Shown here piece by piece: positions 1-6,023 of a stretch of DNA of 6,549 bases. Within the stretch, counting starts at the first letter, position 1. Each line of letters starts with the position of its first letter. The stretch lies in assembly GCA_027295245.1 (NCBI GenBank), contig JAPULF010000221.1:1-6549 (forward strand), written 5' to 3'. Under the pieces are notes generated by a model. That model was not told the origin of the DNA and ran no database searches. It saw nothing but the letters and a program-made list of their open reading frames with translations. Both the position numbers and the translations under genes were made by a program. This DNA comes from Planctomycetota bacterium. GTDB lineage: Bacteria > Planctomycetota > Phycisphaerae > UBA1845 > UTPLA1.

Positions 1-830
1 CGTCCCGCCAATCGTCTCAGGAACGATGCCGTCCCCTGCTCGAACGTCACGTGCTCCACTCGGGCAAACACGGCCTGGCGAAACAGCTTGATCTGCCGCG
101 GTGTCGTCGCGACAACATGGCCCGCCGTCCGCTCCCGGAGGACGTTCGGCAAATCGTCGATCAACATGCCGACAAGCTCATCCAGACGCTCTTCGCGCAC
201 CGCCTCGAGCCGCGCCGCCTCGAGCGTGTCCAGGACGCCGAGCAATCCGGCCAACCGCCGCGTCACGGAAAGCGAATCCGCCCGCAACCAACGATCGAAA
301 TGCTGCAACACAGCCGAGAGCTCCCCTTCAGTCACGACGCGATTCTCGGTCAAGCGGATGCCACCCTTTGTCGCGCGCTGATTCGTCGGCAAGGCCGCCC
401 ATTGCCTCGCCAACCGCCCGACATCAGGCCGATGCTCTTCAATCGGCGAACCTCGATTCGCCCCAACGCTCGGACAATCAAATCGAATACCCGGCCGAAG
501 CTCGTTGCCGTGCCGATCGATCGTGAACGGGTACATCCGGCACGCAAGCGGTTTCTCCGTCGCGCCGAAATCCGAATGGATGCGGCAGCGCCCCTTCGCG
601 GTCAGAAAGACACACGCGCGGTCCGCGCCATGGTTCAAAACGTAGGCCCGCCCGAGCCGAACGTAGGCCGGCCGATCCAACTTTTCCGCCCAATTCTGTT
701 CGTCGATCCTGCGACGGTCCTCCGGCGTGAGGTGCACCACCAAGTCGCGACAGCATTCCGTGCAGCCATGACAGTCGAAACGCTGAATCTTGAGGTCGGG
801 CCAGATGACCGGGAGCTTCATATACGACAT
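1..830 (-). CDS. YkgJ-type cysteine-cluster protein, 3' end beyond window
   Basis: Reading the minus strand from ATG at 830-828 gives 276 codons with no stop before the left edge, so the C-terminus is missing. The N-terminal half carries the cysteine pattern of the YkgJ / UPF0153 family (relatives include flagellin lysine-N-methylase FliB): CHGCTECC at residues 20-27, then C73, C82 in GRCRIH, C97 in KPLACRMYPF and C119 in FDCPS. These cysteines are believed to bind zinc or an iron-sulphur cluster; the biochemical role of most members is unknown. Residues after about 130 are helical and charged with no domain I recognise. The gene starts 19 bases after the amidohydrolase stop, suggesting co-transcription. 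No good Shine-Dalgarno is seen. A second ATG at codon 4 and an upstream in-frame TTG overlapping the amidohydrolase end are alternative starts. No signal peptide is visible, so it is probably cytoplasmic. Confidence 0.88.
   Translation of the reverse strand, partial: MSYMKLPVIWPDLKIQRFDCHGCTECCRDLVVHLTPEDRRRIDEQNWAEKLDRPAYVRLGRAYVLNHGADRACVFLTAKGRCRIHSDFGATEKPLACRMYPFTIDRHGNELRPGIRFDCPSVGANRGSPIEEHRPDVGRLARQWAALPTNQRATKGGIRLTENRVVTEGELSAVLQHFDRWLRADSLSVTRRLAGLLGVLDTLEAARLEAVREERLDELVGMLIDDLPNVLRERTAGHVVATTPRQIKLFRQAVFARVEHVTFEQGTASFLRRLAG
195..224. repeat. Two-copy 15-base tandem repeat inside the YkgJ-type gene
   Basis: Two adjacent 15-base units (195-209 and 210-224) match at 13 of 15 positions. 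On the minus strand they encode two successive LEA(A/V)R steps of a charged helix, so the repeat is in phase with the reading frame and is probably a small helix duplication rather than a regulatory element. Confidence 0.4.
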
Positions 831-849
831 TGTTCGCGTTCGAACCCCA

Positions 850-1959
850 TCAGGCAACGCCTTCGGGCCCAGCGGCCACGCCGAGAATGTCCGCGGCCCG
901 CGTGAAAACGCCTTCATCGAATCCGAGGGCCCGTTTCAAACGCAGATCGCGCTCCACCCATGACTCGATCGATCGCAACTCGCGACGCGTCCGTCGGTCG
1001 AGCATCCCGCGGAACGGATGAATCAGGACGGGAATCGGAAAGTCCGTACCCCAAACCAGCTTGCGATGCACGTGCGGCATGGCCGCAAGCCGGCGTAGCC
1101 AAACCGTCCGGCACGGCGCCGCCAACGCCGACACGTCGGCGTAAAGCCCGTCGTCACCGAACTCCCCTACCATCGCCTCGACAAGGGCGTCAAAACCCGT
1201 CCTCCGTTGCCATGCAAACGAAGGCGTCGCCACGTGGGCCACGATCACCGTCGGCATCGCCCCCTCGGCCCGAAGGGTTCGCAACACATCGAGCAAAGGC
1301 AAGGGGCTTTCGAACTCCATGTGCTGCCGGCCCAACGACATTTCGCCCCCATAGTGAATCAACAGGGGTATGCCGAGTCGGGCCGCCGCCCGCAGGAACG
1401 CCACCGATCGGGAATCATTGATCCGGATGTTTTGGTGGATGGGCAGCCACTTGATCAAGACGCAACCCGCACCCGCCAACTCTTCAAGGAGCGTCACGGC
1501 GTCGCGATCGCCATGAACGCGATAGGGATGGATCGACCCGCCCAATAGATATCGATCCGGCCGGGCCGCACACATCGACCGGACCAACGTGTTCGAGGCG
1601 TAGAGATCGCTGCCGAATTTCGCGCCGCGCTCCGCCGGCCCGATCACCCGCCCGGAATCATCGTGGTATTCGTCGAATGCCAGCAGCACGAGCCGATCCA
1701 CGCCGGACATCTTCGACCAGTGATGCTCGTTGACGGCCGCGATCACGTCGTCCAGCGCGTCGCCGGATTCCAGGCCGGTGTCGATCCCCAGCCACTTACG
1801 CATAAACCACCACTGCCGTCGGCCGAGCAGTCGAGGGGAGAAATAGCTGTCATAGCCGGGCCGTCCGGTCGCCCCCTGCTCTTCGAACGAAAAGCGTGGT
1901 ACTGTCGCAACAGCTCTGCGGGCGCTGAACCCGACATGGCAGTGAACGTCGATCACCAT
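850..1959 (-). CDS. Amidohydrolase (Amidohydro_2 / PF04909-type TIM barrel metalloenzyme)
   Basis: A 369-residue protein with the metal-site layout of the amidohydrolase-related family. HxH is at the first strand (DVHCHVGF, H6 and H8), GSIHPYR near 141-147, a lysine at the end of a predicted strand (CVLIKW, K170), H202 in IHYGG, H242 in VAHVATPSF, and the late aspartate D306 in VWGTDFPIP. Members hydrolyse or decarboxylate small carboxylic or cyclic substrates with one divalent metal; the substrate cannot be read here. About 80 residues after the HxH (tryptophan-rich 49-56, helical 68-83) are longer than in minimal members and may form a lid. The start is firm: an in-frame TAG lies at 1971-1969, and the HxH at residues 6-8 rules out a later start. 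No close Shine-Dalgarno is seen; a GGGAG lies 14 bases upstream. It is cytoplasmic by absence of a signal peptide, heads a probable operon with the YkgJ-type gene, and diverges from the GMC oxidoreductase. Confidence 0.9.
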   Translation of the reverse strand: MVIDVHCHVGFSARRAVATVPRFSFEEQGATGRPGYDSYFSPRLLGRRQWWFMRKWLGIDTGLESGDALDDVIAAVNEHHWSKMSGVDRLVLLAFDEYHDDSGRVIGPAERGAKFGSDLYASNTLVRSMCAARPDRYLLGGSIHPYRVHGDRDAVTLLEELAGAGCVLIKWLPIHQNIRINDSRSVAFLRAAARLGIPLLIHYGGEMSLGRQHMEFESPLPLLDVLRTLRAEGAMPTVIVAHVATPSFAWQRRTGFDALVEAMVGEFGDDGLYADVSALAAPCRTVWLRRLAAMPHVHRKLVWGTDFPIPVLIHPFRGMLDRRTRRELRSIESWVERDLRLKRALGFDEGVFTRAADILGVAAGPEGVA

Positions 1960-1981
1960 GATTCTGTACTACACTCCCAGT

Positions 1982-2028
1982 GCCTGACTCGCGTGCCCCA
2001 GGCATCAGCGAGTATAAGGGAGTCAGGC
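1982..2028. promoter_or_regulatory. Nested inverted repeats in the divergent promoter region
   Basis: The 132-base gap between the divergent amidohydrolase and GMC genes contains a perfect 9-base inverted repeat, GCCTGACTC at 1982-1990 and GAGTCAGGC at 2020-2028. Inside it lies a second hairpin: ACTCGC at 1987-1992 pairs with GCGAGT at 2008-2013, with TGCC 1994-1997 pairing with GGCA 2001-2004. The outer and inner structures share bases 1987-1990, so they are mutually exclusive. This could be an operator for a dimeric regulator of both transcription units, or an RNA switch. No transcription factor gene is in the window. The repeat is seen; the function is inferred. Confidence 0.45.
2011..2016 (-). 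promoter_or_regulatory. Possible -10 box for the amidohydrolase operon
   Basis: TATACT on the minus strand differs from the sigma-70 consensus TATAAT by one base and sits about 50 bases before the amidohydrolase start. No convincing -35 hexamer lies 16-18 bases upstream. It overlaps the right arm of the inner hairpin and lies between the outer repeat arms, so a protein bound there could block it. On the plus strand the same AT-rich patch reads TATAAG (2013-2018), which could serve the GMC gene instead; again no -35 is evident. Confidence 0.3.
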
Positions 2029-2082
2029 CAATCGTGACCGCGGGGGCGGGCTTGTCAGGTGCCCGATGCCTGTCACGATGTT

Positions 2083-2087
2083 GGAGG
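2083..2087 (+). promoter_or_regulatory. Shine-Dalgarno GGAGG deciding the GMC gene start
   Basis: GGAGG lies 4 bases before ATG at 2092. It favours that ATG over an in-frame GTG at 2059, which has no Shine-Dalgarno and would add 11 non-conserved residues before the Rossmann strand. Confidence 0.7.
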
Positions 2088-2091
2088 CAGC

Positions 2092-3561
2092 ATGGACTGC
2101 GATCTCGCGGTGATAGGTTCGGGATTCGGCGGGGCCGTGGTCGCAATGCGGGCCGCGGCCGCCGGAATGCGCGTCATCGTGCTGGAACGCGGCCCGCGCA
2201 TGACGGCCCAGGCGTACGAAAACCTTCGCCGGGGGCGTCTCGGATTCCTGAACAGCCGGCGAAAGCCGGGGATCGTCGACCACCATCTCATGCGGGGCCT
2301 GTTCTCTCTGAGTGGCAACGCCGTCGGAGGGGGGTCGCACATCTATACGGGCGTTACGCTCCCCGCCCCCAAGGAAGTATTCGACGATCGCTGGCCCGAC
2401 TCGTTGCGGCGAAATGCCATGGCAAAGCAATACCAGCGTGTGGCCGAAATGATTCGCCCCGGCGAAATCCCGCATCCGATCCCGAGGACGCTTGCCCTGG
2501 AGAGCATCGCCTCCCGCATGAACGCGACTGTGTCTCGACTCCCGCTCGCCATGGATTGGCCCGAACGCGGACCGCAAGTCCAAGCCGCTCCGCGCCCGCG
2601 AGGTGTGCGCAGCGAACTCGTAAAGTGGATGCGCGGCGGCGGTACCGCGACCAAGCGCACCCTGAACCATACTTACCTGAAAGAGCTCGAGAACAGCGGC
2701 GGCGTGATCCGGCCCTTGCACGAAGTGCGAACAATCGCGGCCATACCGGACGGATATCGCGTAACCTATCGACGGCGGCGATCCGGCGGACACGAGGACG
2801 GATCCATCCGCTCGCCGCGCGTGGTCCTGGCGTTGGGCACGTTGAACACGGTACGCCTGTTATTGCGGTGCCGCCAGATATCCGGCGCGCTTCCGAGAAT
2901 CAGCGCCGCCCTCGGACGCTGCTTCTACACCAACGGTGATTTCGGAGCGCTATTGGTCGGGCCGAATCTGCATTTGGGCGCCGACGACGGACCGCCCGTC
3001 ACGGCGTGGATCGACTTTTGGAACAGCGACCGGCTCTACATCATGGAAACCGGCACCTCGCCGGTGCTCGGCGGACTGATCCGGGCAATGCTCGGGCCGT
3101 TCCTGCGACTCCGCGACATCAGAAAGCCGATAGAGGAAGGACCCGCGTCGCGGTACGCTTGGTCGTTCGGGGTCATGGGACTGGAGGAGAACCCGGGCAC
3201 CCTTTCGCTCAATCGTGGGGGAAGAATGACGTATCTGCCTGACACCGGGGGCGATCGGATCTTCGAGGCTCGTCGCATGGCGAGGCTCCGGGAACTGGCC
3301 TCAGCGACGGGCGCCACACTGCTGACACCTCCGCAGATTCCGGGCTTCCGGCATTCGGTGACGATTCACCCACTCGGTGGCGCCGCCCTGGCGGAAACAC
3401 CTGACGGCGGCGTCACGAATCCTGCCGGCGAAGTATTCGGATACCCGGGACTCTATGTCGCGGACGGAAGCCTGCTGCCGACTCCGACCGGTCGCCCGCC
3501 CTCGATGACGATCTCCGCCCTCGCCGAACACGTTGCCGAAAACCTGATCGCAACATGCTAG
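2092..3561 (+). CDS. GMC-family FAD-dependent oxidoreductase, cholesterol-oxidase-like
   Basis: A 489-residue flavoprotein. The N-terminus has the FAD dinucleotide fold: VIGSGFGG (G9, G11, G14) and the ribose-binding acid in LERGP (E32). A glycine-rich FAD loop follows (NAVGGGSHIYTGV, 76-88), then the strand before ALGTLNTVRLLL (247-258). The C-terminus carries the GMC hallmarks: HPLGG with catalytic-type H426, VFGYPGLYVADGSLLPT (448-464), and a PPSMTI motif (469-474) where most relatives have N-P-x-x-T-I. Family members oxidise alcohols (sterols, fatty alcohols, sugars) to carbonyls with FAD and oxygen or another acceptor. The middle region (about 285-360) forms the substrate cap and is divergent, so the substrate is unknown. 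No Tat or Sec signal is present, suggesting a cytoplasmic enzyme. ATG 2092 is chosen for its Shine-Dalgarno and for starting at the Rossmann strand. The stop overlaps the next gene by 7 bases. Proline replacing the usual asparagine at 469 is noteworthy. Confidence 0.92.
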   Translation: MDCDLAVIGSGFGGAVVAMRAAAAGMRVIVLERGPRMTAQAYENLRRGRLGFLNSRRKPGIVDHHLMRGLFSLSGNAVGGGSHIYTGVTLPAPKEVFDDRWPDSLRRNAMAKQYQRVAEMIRPGEIPHPIPRTLALESIASRMNATVSRLPLAMDWPERGPQVQAAPRPRGVRSELVKWMRGGGTATKRTLNHTYLKELENSGGVIRPLHEVRTIAAIPDGYRVTYRRRRSGGHEDGSIRSPRVVLALGTLNTVRLLLRCRQISGALPRISAALGRCFYTNGDFGALLVGPNLHLGADDGPPVTAWIDFWNSDRLYIMETGTSPVLGGLIRAMLGPFLRLRDIRKPIEEGPASRYAWSFGVMGLEENPGTLSLNRGGRMTYLPDTGGDRIFEARRMARLRELASATGATLLTPPQIPGFRHSVTIHPLGGAALAETPDGGVTNPAGEVFGYPGLYVADGSLLPTPTGRPPSMTISALAEHVAENLIATC

Positions 3562-4646
3562 GGCCGGAAACGCGATCGACTCTACCGCTATTCGAGCGCT
3601 TCCCCCGCCTGGCAGACTCCGTTTCATGGCATGCAATCGGAGACTGGCCCACGCCCGTAACGCAACTGCCGAACTTCGCCCGGGCCCACGGACTGACCCA
3701 TGTCCACGCCAAACGAGAGGATCTGAACCACCCGACTTGCGGAGGGAGCAAGCTGCGCGGCCTGGAATTCCTGCTCGCCCGGGCCCGTCAACGCAAGGCG
3801 AAAACCATCATCACTTTCGGTGCGGTCGGCAGCCATCATGTTCGGACAACGGCATGGCACGCGGGAAAGCTGGGAATAGACACTGTCGCATTGGTCATGT
3901 CGCAGCCCGGCGCCGACTACGTCCGGCACAACCTGCTTGCCGGCATCGAGGCCGGCACCCGCTTCGTACCGGTAAACGTCGCATCCGTCGGACCACGCTT
4001 CATCGCCCAATGGCTGCGGGCCGTTTCGAACGCCCATAGTCGTCCGTTCTTTATCCCCCCTGGAGGCACGTCGCCGTTGGCATGTCTAGGCCACGTTAGC
4101 GCCGCCCTTGAACTGAAACGGCAAACGGAGTCTGGCATCCTGCCGGAACCTCGATATATTTTCCTTCCTCTGGGCAGTCTGGGCACAGCCGCCGGCCTCT
4201 TGGTGGGCTGCAAACTCGCGGGATTGCAATCTCGATTGGTAGGTGTTACAGCCTTCAGCCGGTGGTACTGCACGCCGGGTCGATGGATCGCACTCGCGCG
4301 GCGGACGCTCCGTCTTATGCAAAAACTGGACGCGACCGTGCCGTCATTGAACTTGGATAGATCCGACGTCACCGTCGTCACCAGCGCCCCCGGAAAGGGC
4401 TACGGCCACGCAACGGAGGAATCCACGGAACTCGCAAGGCAGATTCGCGCGGCCGACAATCTGGAACTGGACCGCACGTACACGGCGAAGACGCTGGCCG
4501 GCGCCTTGCACTACTTGAAACGAAACAAGGAATCCGACGCCGAGTCGCTGCTTTGGCACACGTATCGCCCGGCCGAGTCATCGACTTCGTCCGCGGATCC
4601 AATCGCCGAGCTCCCGCCCGCATTAAGAGCGTACTTCAAGGGCTAG
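3555..4646 (+). CDS. PLP-dependent enzyme, ACC deaminase / D-cysteine desulfhydrase family
   Basis: A 363-residue fold-type II PLP enzyme. Motifs in order: KREDL (53-57); GGSKLRGLEFLL (63-74) with K66 as the expected PLP Schiff-base lysine; GAVGSHH (89-95), matching the family G-x-x-S-N-H loop with S93 at the ACC deaminase nucleophile position; FFIPPGGTSPLACLGHVSAALEL (165-187); the PLP-phosphate loop GSLGTAAGL (207-215); GKGYG (280-284), with Y283 equivalent to a family active-site tyrosine; and YTAK (309-312), matching Y-T-G-K. Members deaminate 1-aminocyclopropane-1-carboxylate or remove H2S/ammonia from D-cysteine and related amino acids. Deviations in the second glycine of the phosphate loop (L209) and in SHH suggest a divergent branch, so no specific substrate is assigned. 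Its ATG lies inside the GMC gene (7-base overlap) with no own Shine-Dalgarno, implying translational coupling. It runs about 30 residues longer than typical members, mostly at the ends. Confidence 0.88.
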   Translation: MLGPETRSTLPLFERFPRLADSVSWHAIGDWPTPVTQLPNFARAHGLTHVHAKREDLNHPTCGGSKLRGLEFLLARARQRKAKTIITFGAVGSHHVRTTAWHAGKLGIDTVALVMSQPGADYVRHNLLAGIEAGTRFVPVNVASVGPRFIAQWLRAVSNAHSRPFFIPPGGTSPLACLGHVSAALELKRQTESGILPEPRYIFLPLGSLGTAAGLLVGCKLAGLQSRLVGVTAFSRWYCTPGRWIALARRTLRLMQKLDATVPSLNLDRSDVTVVTSAPGKGYGHATEESTELARQIRAADNLELDRTYTAKTLAGALHYLKRNKESDAESLLWHTYRPAESSTSSADPIAELPPALRAYFKG

Positions 4647-4696
4647 CCGGCGAGCCCATCCGACCACCGATAAGTGCCCACCACATCGTGCGACGC

Positions 4697-4713
4697 CTCG
4701 CCCGAAAGGCGAG
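4697..4713. terminator. Stem-loop at convergent gene junction, possible terminator
   Basis: CTCGCC at 4697-4702 pairs with GGCGAG at 4708-4713 around a 5-base CGAAA loop. It lies about 50 bases after the PLP gene stop (4646) and 3 bases after the minus-strand PPIase stop (4717). No T-run follows on either strand, so it is not a textbook intrinsic terminator; it could protect 3' ends or act with Rho. The rest of 4647-4716 holds nothing else I recognise. Confidence 0.45.
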
Positions 4714-4716
4714 TGT

Positions 4717-5898
4717 TCACAGGATCTCAACCAACTCGACTTCGAAGATCAAAATCGAATTCTCCGGTACTCCGCCACGCATGACGTTGCCGTATCCCAA
4801 CTTGGGCGGAATGATGAGCCATCGCTTACCGCCCTCCTTCATGCTGATCAGACCCTCAATCCAGCCTTCGATGGACGGCGAAGTAAGCCGGAAGCGCGCC
4901 GGGCCCCGCCTCCGATCCGATGAATCGAACGGTGTCCCGTCGGTCAACCAACCGTTGTATCGCACTTCGATTCGAGTTCCGCGACTGGGCGACGTTCCCG
5001 TGCCGGCGGTGATATCGATGTACCACAATCCGGAATCCGTCACCACGGCCTTCTCGATATCGACACCTTTAGATTTCAAGACCGATGCCGCCGCATCCAG
5101 AGTCCTTCGATGAACCGAGATCCGTTGAGCATCACCCTCTTCCGCGGTAATCCGTTTGATGGAATTGATGATAATCGGCTCTACAGGGACATTCTCGTGA
5201 ACGTTGCCCGCGGCGTCGCTCTGAGGTGCCGTTCTCGCGGACCTGATGGCGTCCACCACCGACATTCCATGAACGACCTCACCGAACACGGCATACGCGG
5301 CGCCATCCGATTGTTGCACGTCGAGCGAAAGATTGTCCGCCACGTTGATGAAAAACTGCGACGTCGCCGAATCGGGCTGACCGTTCAGCCGGGCCATCGC
5401 AACCCGGCCGCGCTTGTTCTTGAGTCCGTTCGTCCATTCGTTTCTGATGGTCCCGCCGGTTGGCTTGTTCGTCATATCTTTATCGAGACCGCCCCCTTGA
5501 ATCATATAGTCTTTGATAACGCGATGGAAAACGGTCCCGTCATAGAATTTGCTGTCCACGTATCCGAGAAAATTCTGAACGGAAATAGGCGCTCTGACGT
5601 TGAAAAGCCGAACGATGATCTCGCCCTGCGTGGTCGACATACGAACGTATCGGTCCGAACCCGTCACGGGCTCGGGTTCGTCACGTGGATCGGGGGGACG
5701 CGATTCCGGAACGCTCGGCGCCCCGCCGCCGTCGTCTGTTGCGGTCTGCCGGATCGGGTTCCCATCGCCGCAGCCGTGCATTGACAACAAAAGGCACGCG
5801 AATAGAAGCAACAACAGGATCATCCCGGAGCCGCCGCGACTCGAATGAGTCGGCTTCAATCGGTACGAACGCACATCTATCGATTTCTCACTATTCAT
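4717..5898 (-). CDS. Envelope peptidyl-prolyl isomerase: cyclophilin-FKBP fusion with N-terminal anchor
   Basis: A 393-residue protein with two PPIase domains. After a basic n-region, a leucine-rich segment (about 26-40) ends in MHGC, with C43 a possible lipid-modified cysteine; the lipobox is imperfect (M and H at -3 and -2). A proline/acid-rich linker follows (45-80). The cyclophilin domain spans about 84-249 and keeps FHRVIKDYMIQGG (catalytic-type R126, Q134), QFFINV (181-186) and YAVFGEV. A helix with LKSKGVD (274-280) leads into an FKBP domain (288-393) with pocket residues Y314, F324-D325, W346, Y369 and F385 all present. Both domains catalyse proline cis-trans isomerisation, so it is probably an extracytoplasmic foldase. 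ATG 5898 is preferred because GAGG lies 6 bases upstream; an in-frame TTG at 6027 would overlap the previous stop and add low-quality sequence. ATG 5823, just before the leucine run, is possible but removes the basic n-region. It is downstream of a paralogous FKBP gene. Confidence 0.88.
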   Translation of the reverse strand: MNSEKSIDVRSYRLKPTHSSRGGSGMILLLLLFACLLLSMHGCGDGNPIRQTATDDGGGAPSVPESRPPDPRDEPEPVTGSDRYVRMSTTQGEIIVRLFNVRAPISVQNFLGYVDSKFYDGTVFHRVIKDYMIQGGGLDKDMTNKPTGGTIRNEWTNGLKNKRGRVAMARLNGQPDSATSQFFINVADNLSLDVQQSDGAAYAVFGEVVHGMSVVDAIRSARTAPQSDAAGNVHENVPVEPIIINSIKRITAEEGDAQRISVHRRTLDAAASVLKSKGVDIEKAVVTDSGLWYIDITAGTGTSPSRGTRIEVRYNGWLTDGTPFDSSDRRRGPARFRLTSPSIEGWIEGLISMKEGGKRWLIIPPKLGYGNVMRGGVPENSILIFEVELVEIL

Positions 5899-6023
5899 CG
5901 CACGCCTCAAACCAGTGTCGCCCTTCAATTCGGTCTCTGGAACCCTCACCCGCGTCGCCAGGATTGACGGGCCCTGCGAGCGAACCGAAGGCACCGTAAA
6001 ACCGAAACGTCCGGTGCCGCTCT
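5899..6023 (-). other. Intergenic region between the two PPIase genes
   Basis: The 125 bases between the FKBP stop and the fusion start are open in the frame of the downstream gene, but the only upstream start is a TTG and the translation has no family resemblance. The region contains GAGG (5904-5907), 6 bases before the ATG at 5898, and the hairpin described separately. No clear sigma-70 promoter is visible. Confidence 0.5.
5990..6018 (-). terminator. Stem-loop 5 bases after the FKBP stop, possible terminator or attenuator
   Basis: A perfect 7-base stem, GGCACCG at 5990-5996 and CGGTGCC at 6012-6018, encloses a 15-base loop. A shorter alternative hairpin inside it (ACCG/CGGT on the minus strand) is followed by TTTT. 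The placement right after the FKBP stop suggests termination or partial attenuation before the fused PPIase gene. The lack of a T-run after the main stem keeps confidence low. Confidence 0.35.

Noticed and set aside
51..905. 284-residue plus-strand open frame
   Set aside because: It is antisense to the YkgJ-type gene, is arginine- and proline-rich with no domain, and overlaps the amidohydrolase end. The minus strand has clear family motifs in another frame.
2059..2091. GTG start at 2059 for the GMC gene
   Set aside because: There is no Shine-Dalgarno before it, and the added residues precede the Rossmann strand. ATG 2092 has GGAGG 4 bases upstream.
2023..2793. 256-residue minus-strand open frame opposite the GMC gene
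   Set aside because: It is an antisense shadow with no recognisable domain, and it would run through the divergent promoter region.
1980..2939. 319-residue plus-strand open frame overlapping the GMC gene
   Set aside because: It is a different frame of the GMC gene with composition typical of a GC-rich shadow (Arg, Pro, His) and no motifs, whereas the GMC frame has FAD and HPLGG motifs.
5110..5784. 224-residue plus-strand open frame opposite the cyclophilin domain
   Set aside because: It is antisense to strongly conserved cyclophilin motifs and has no domain of its own.
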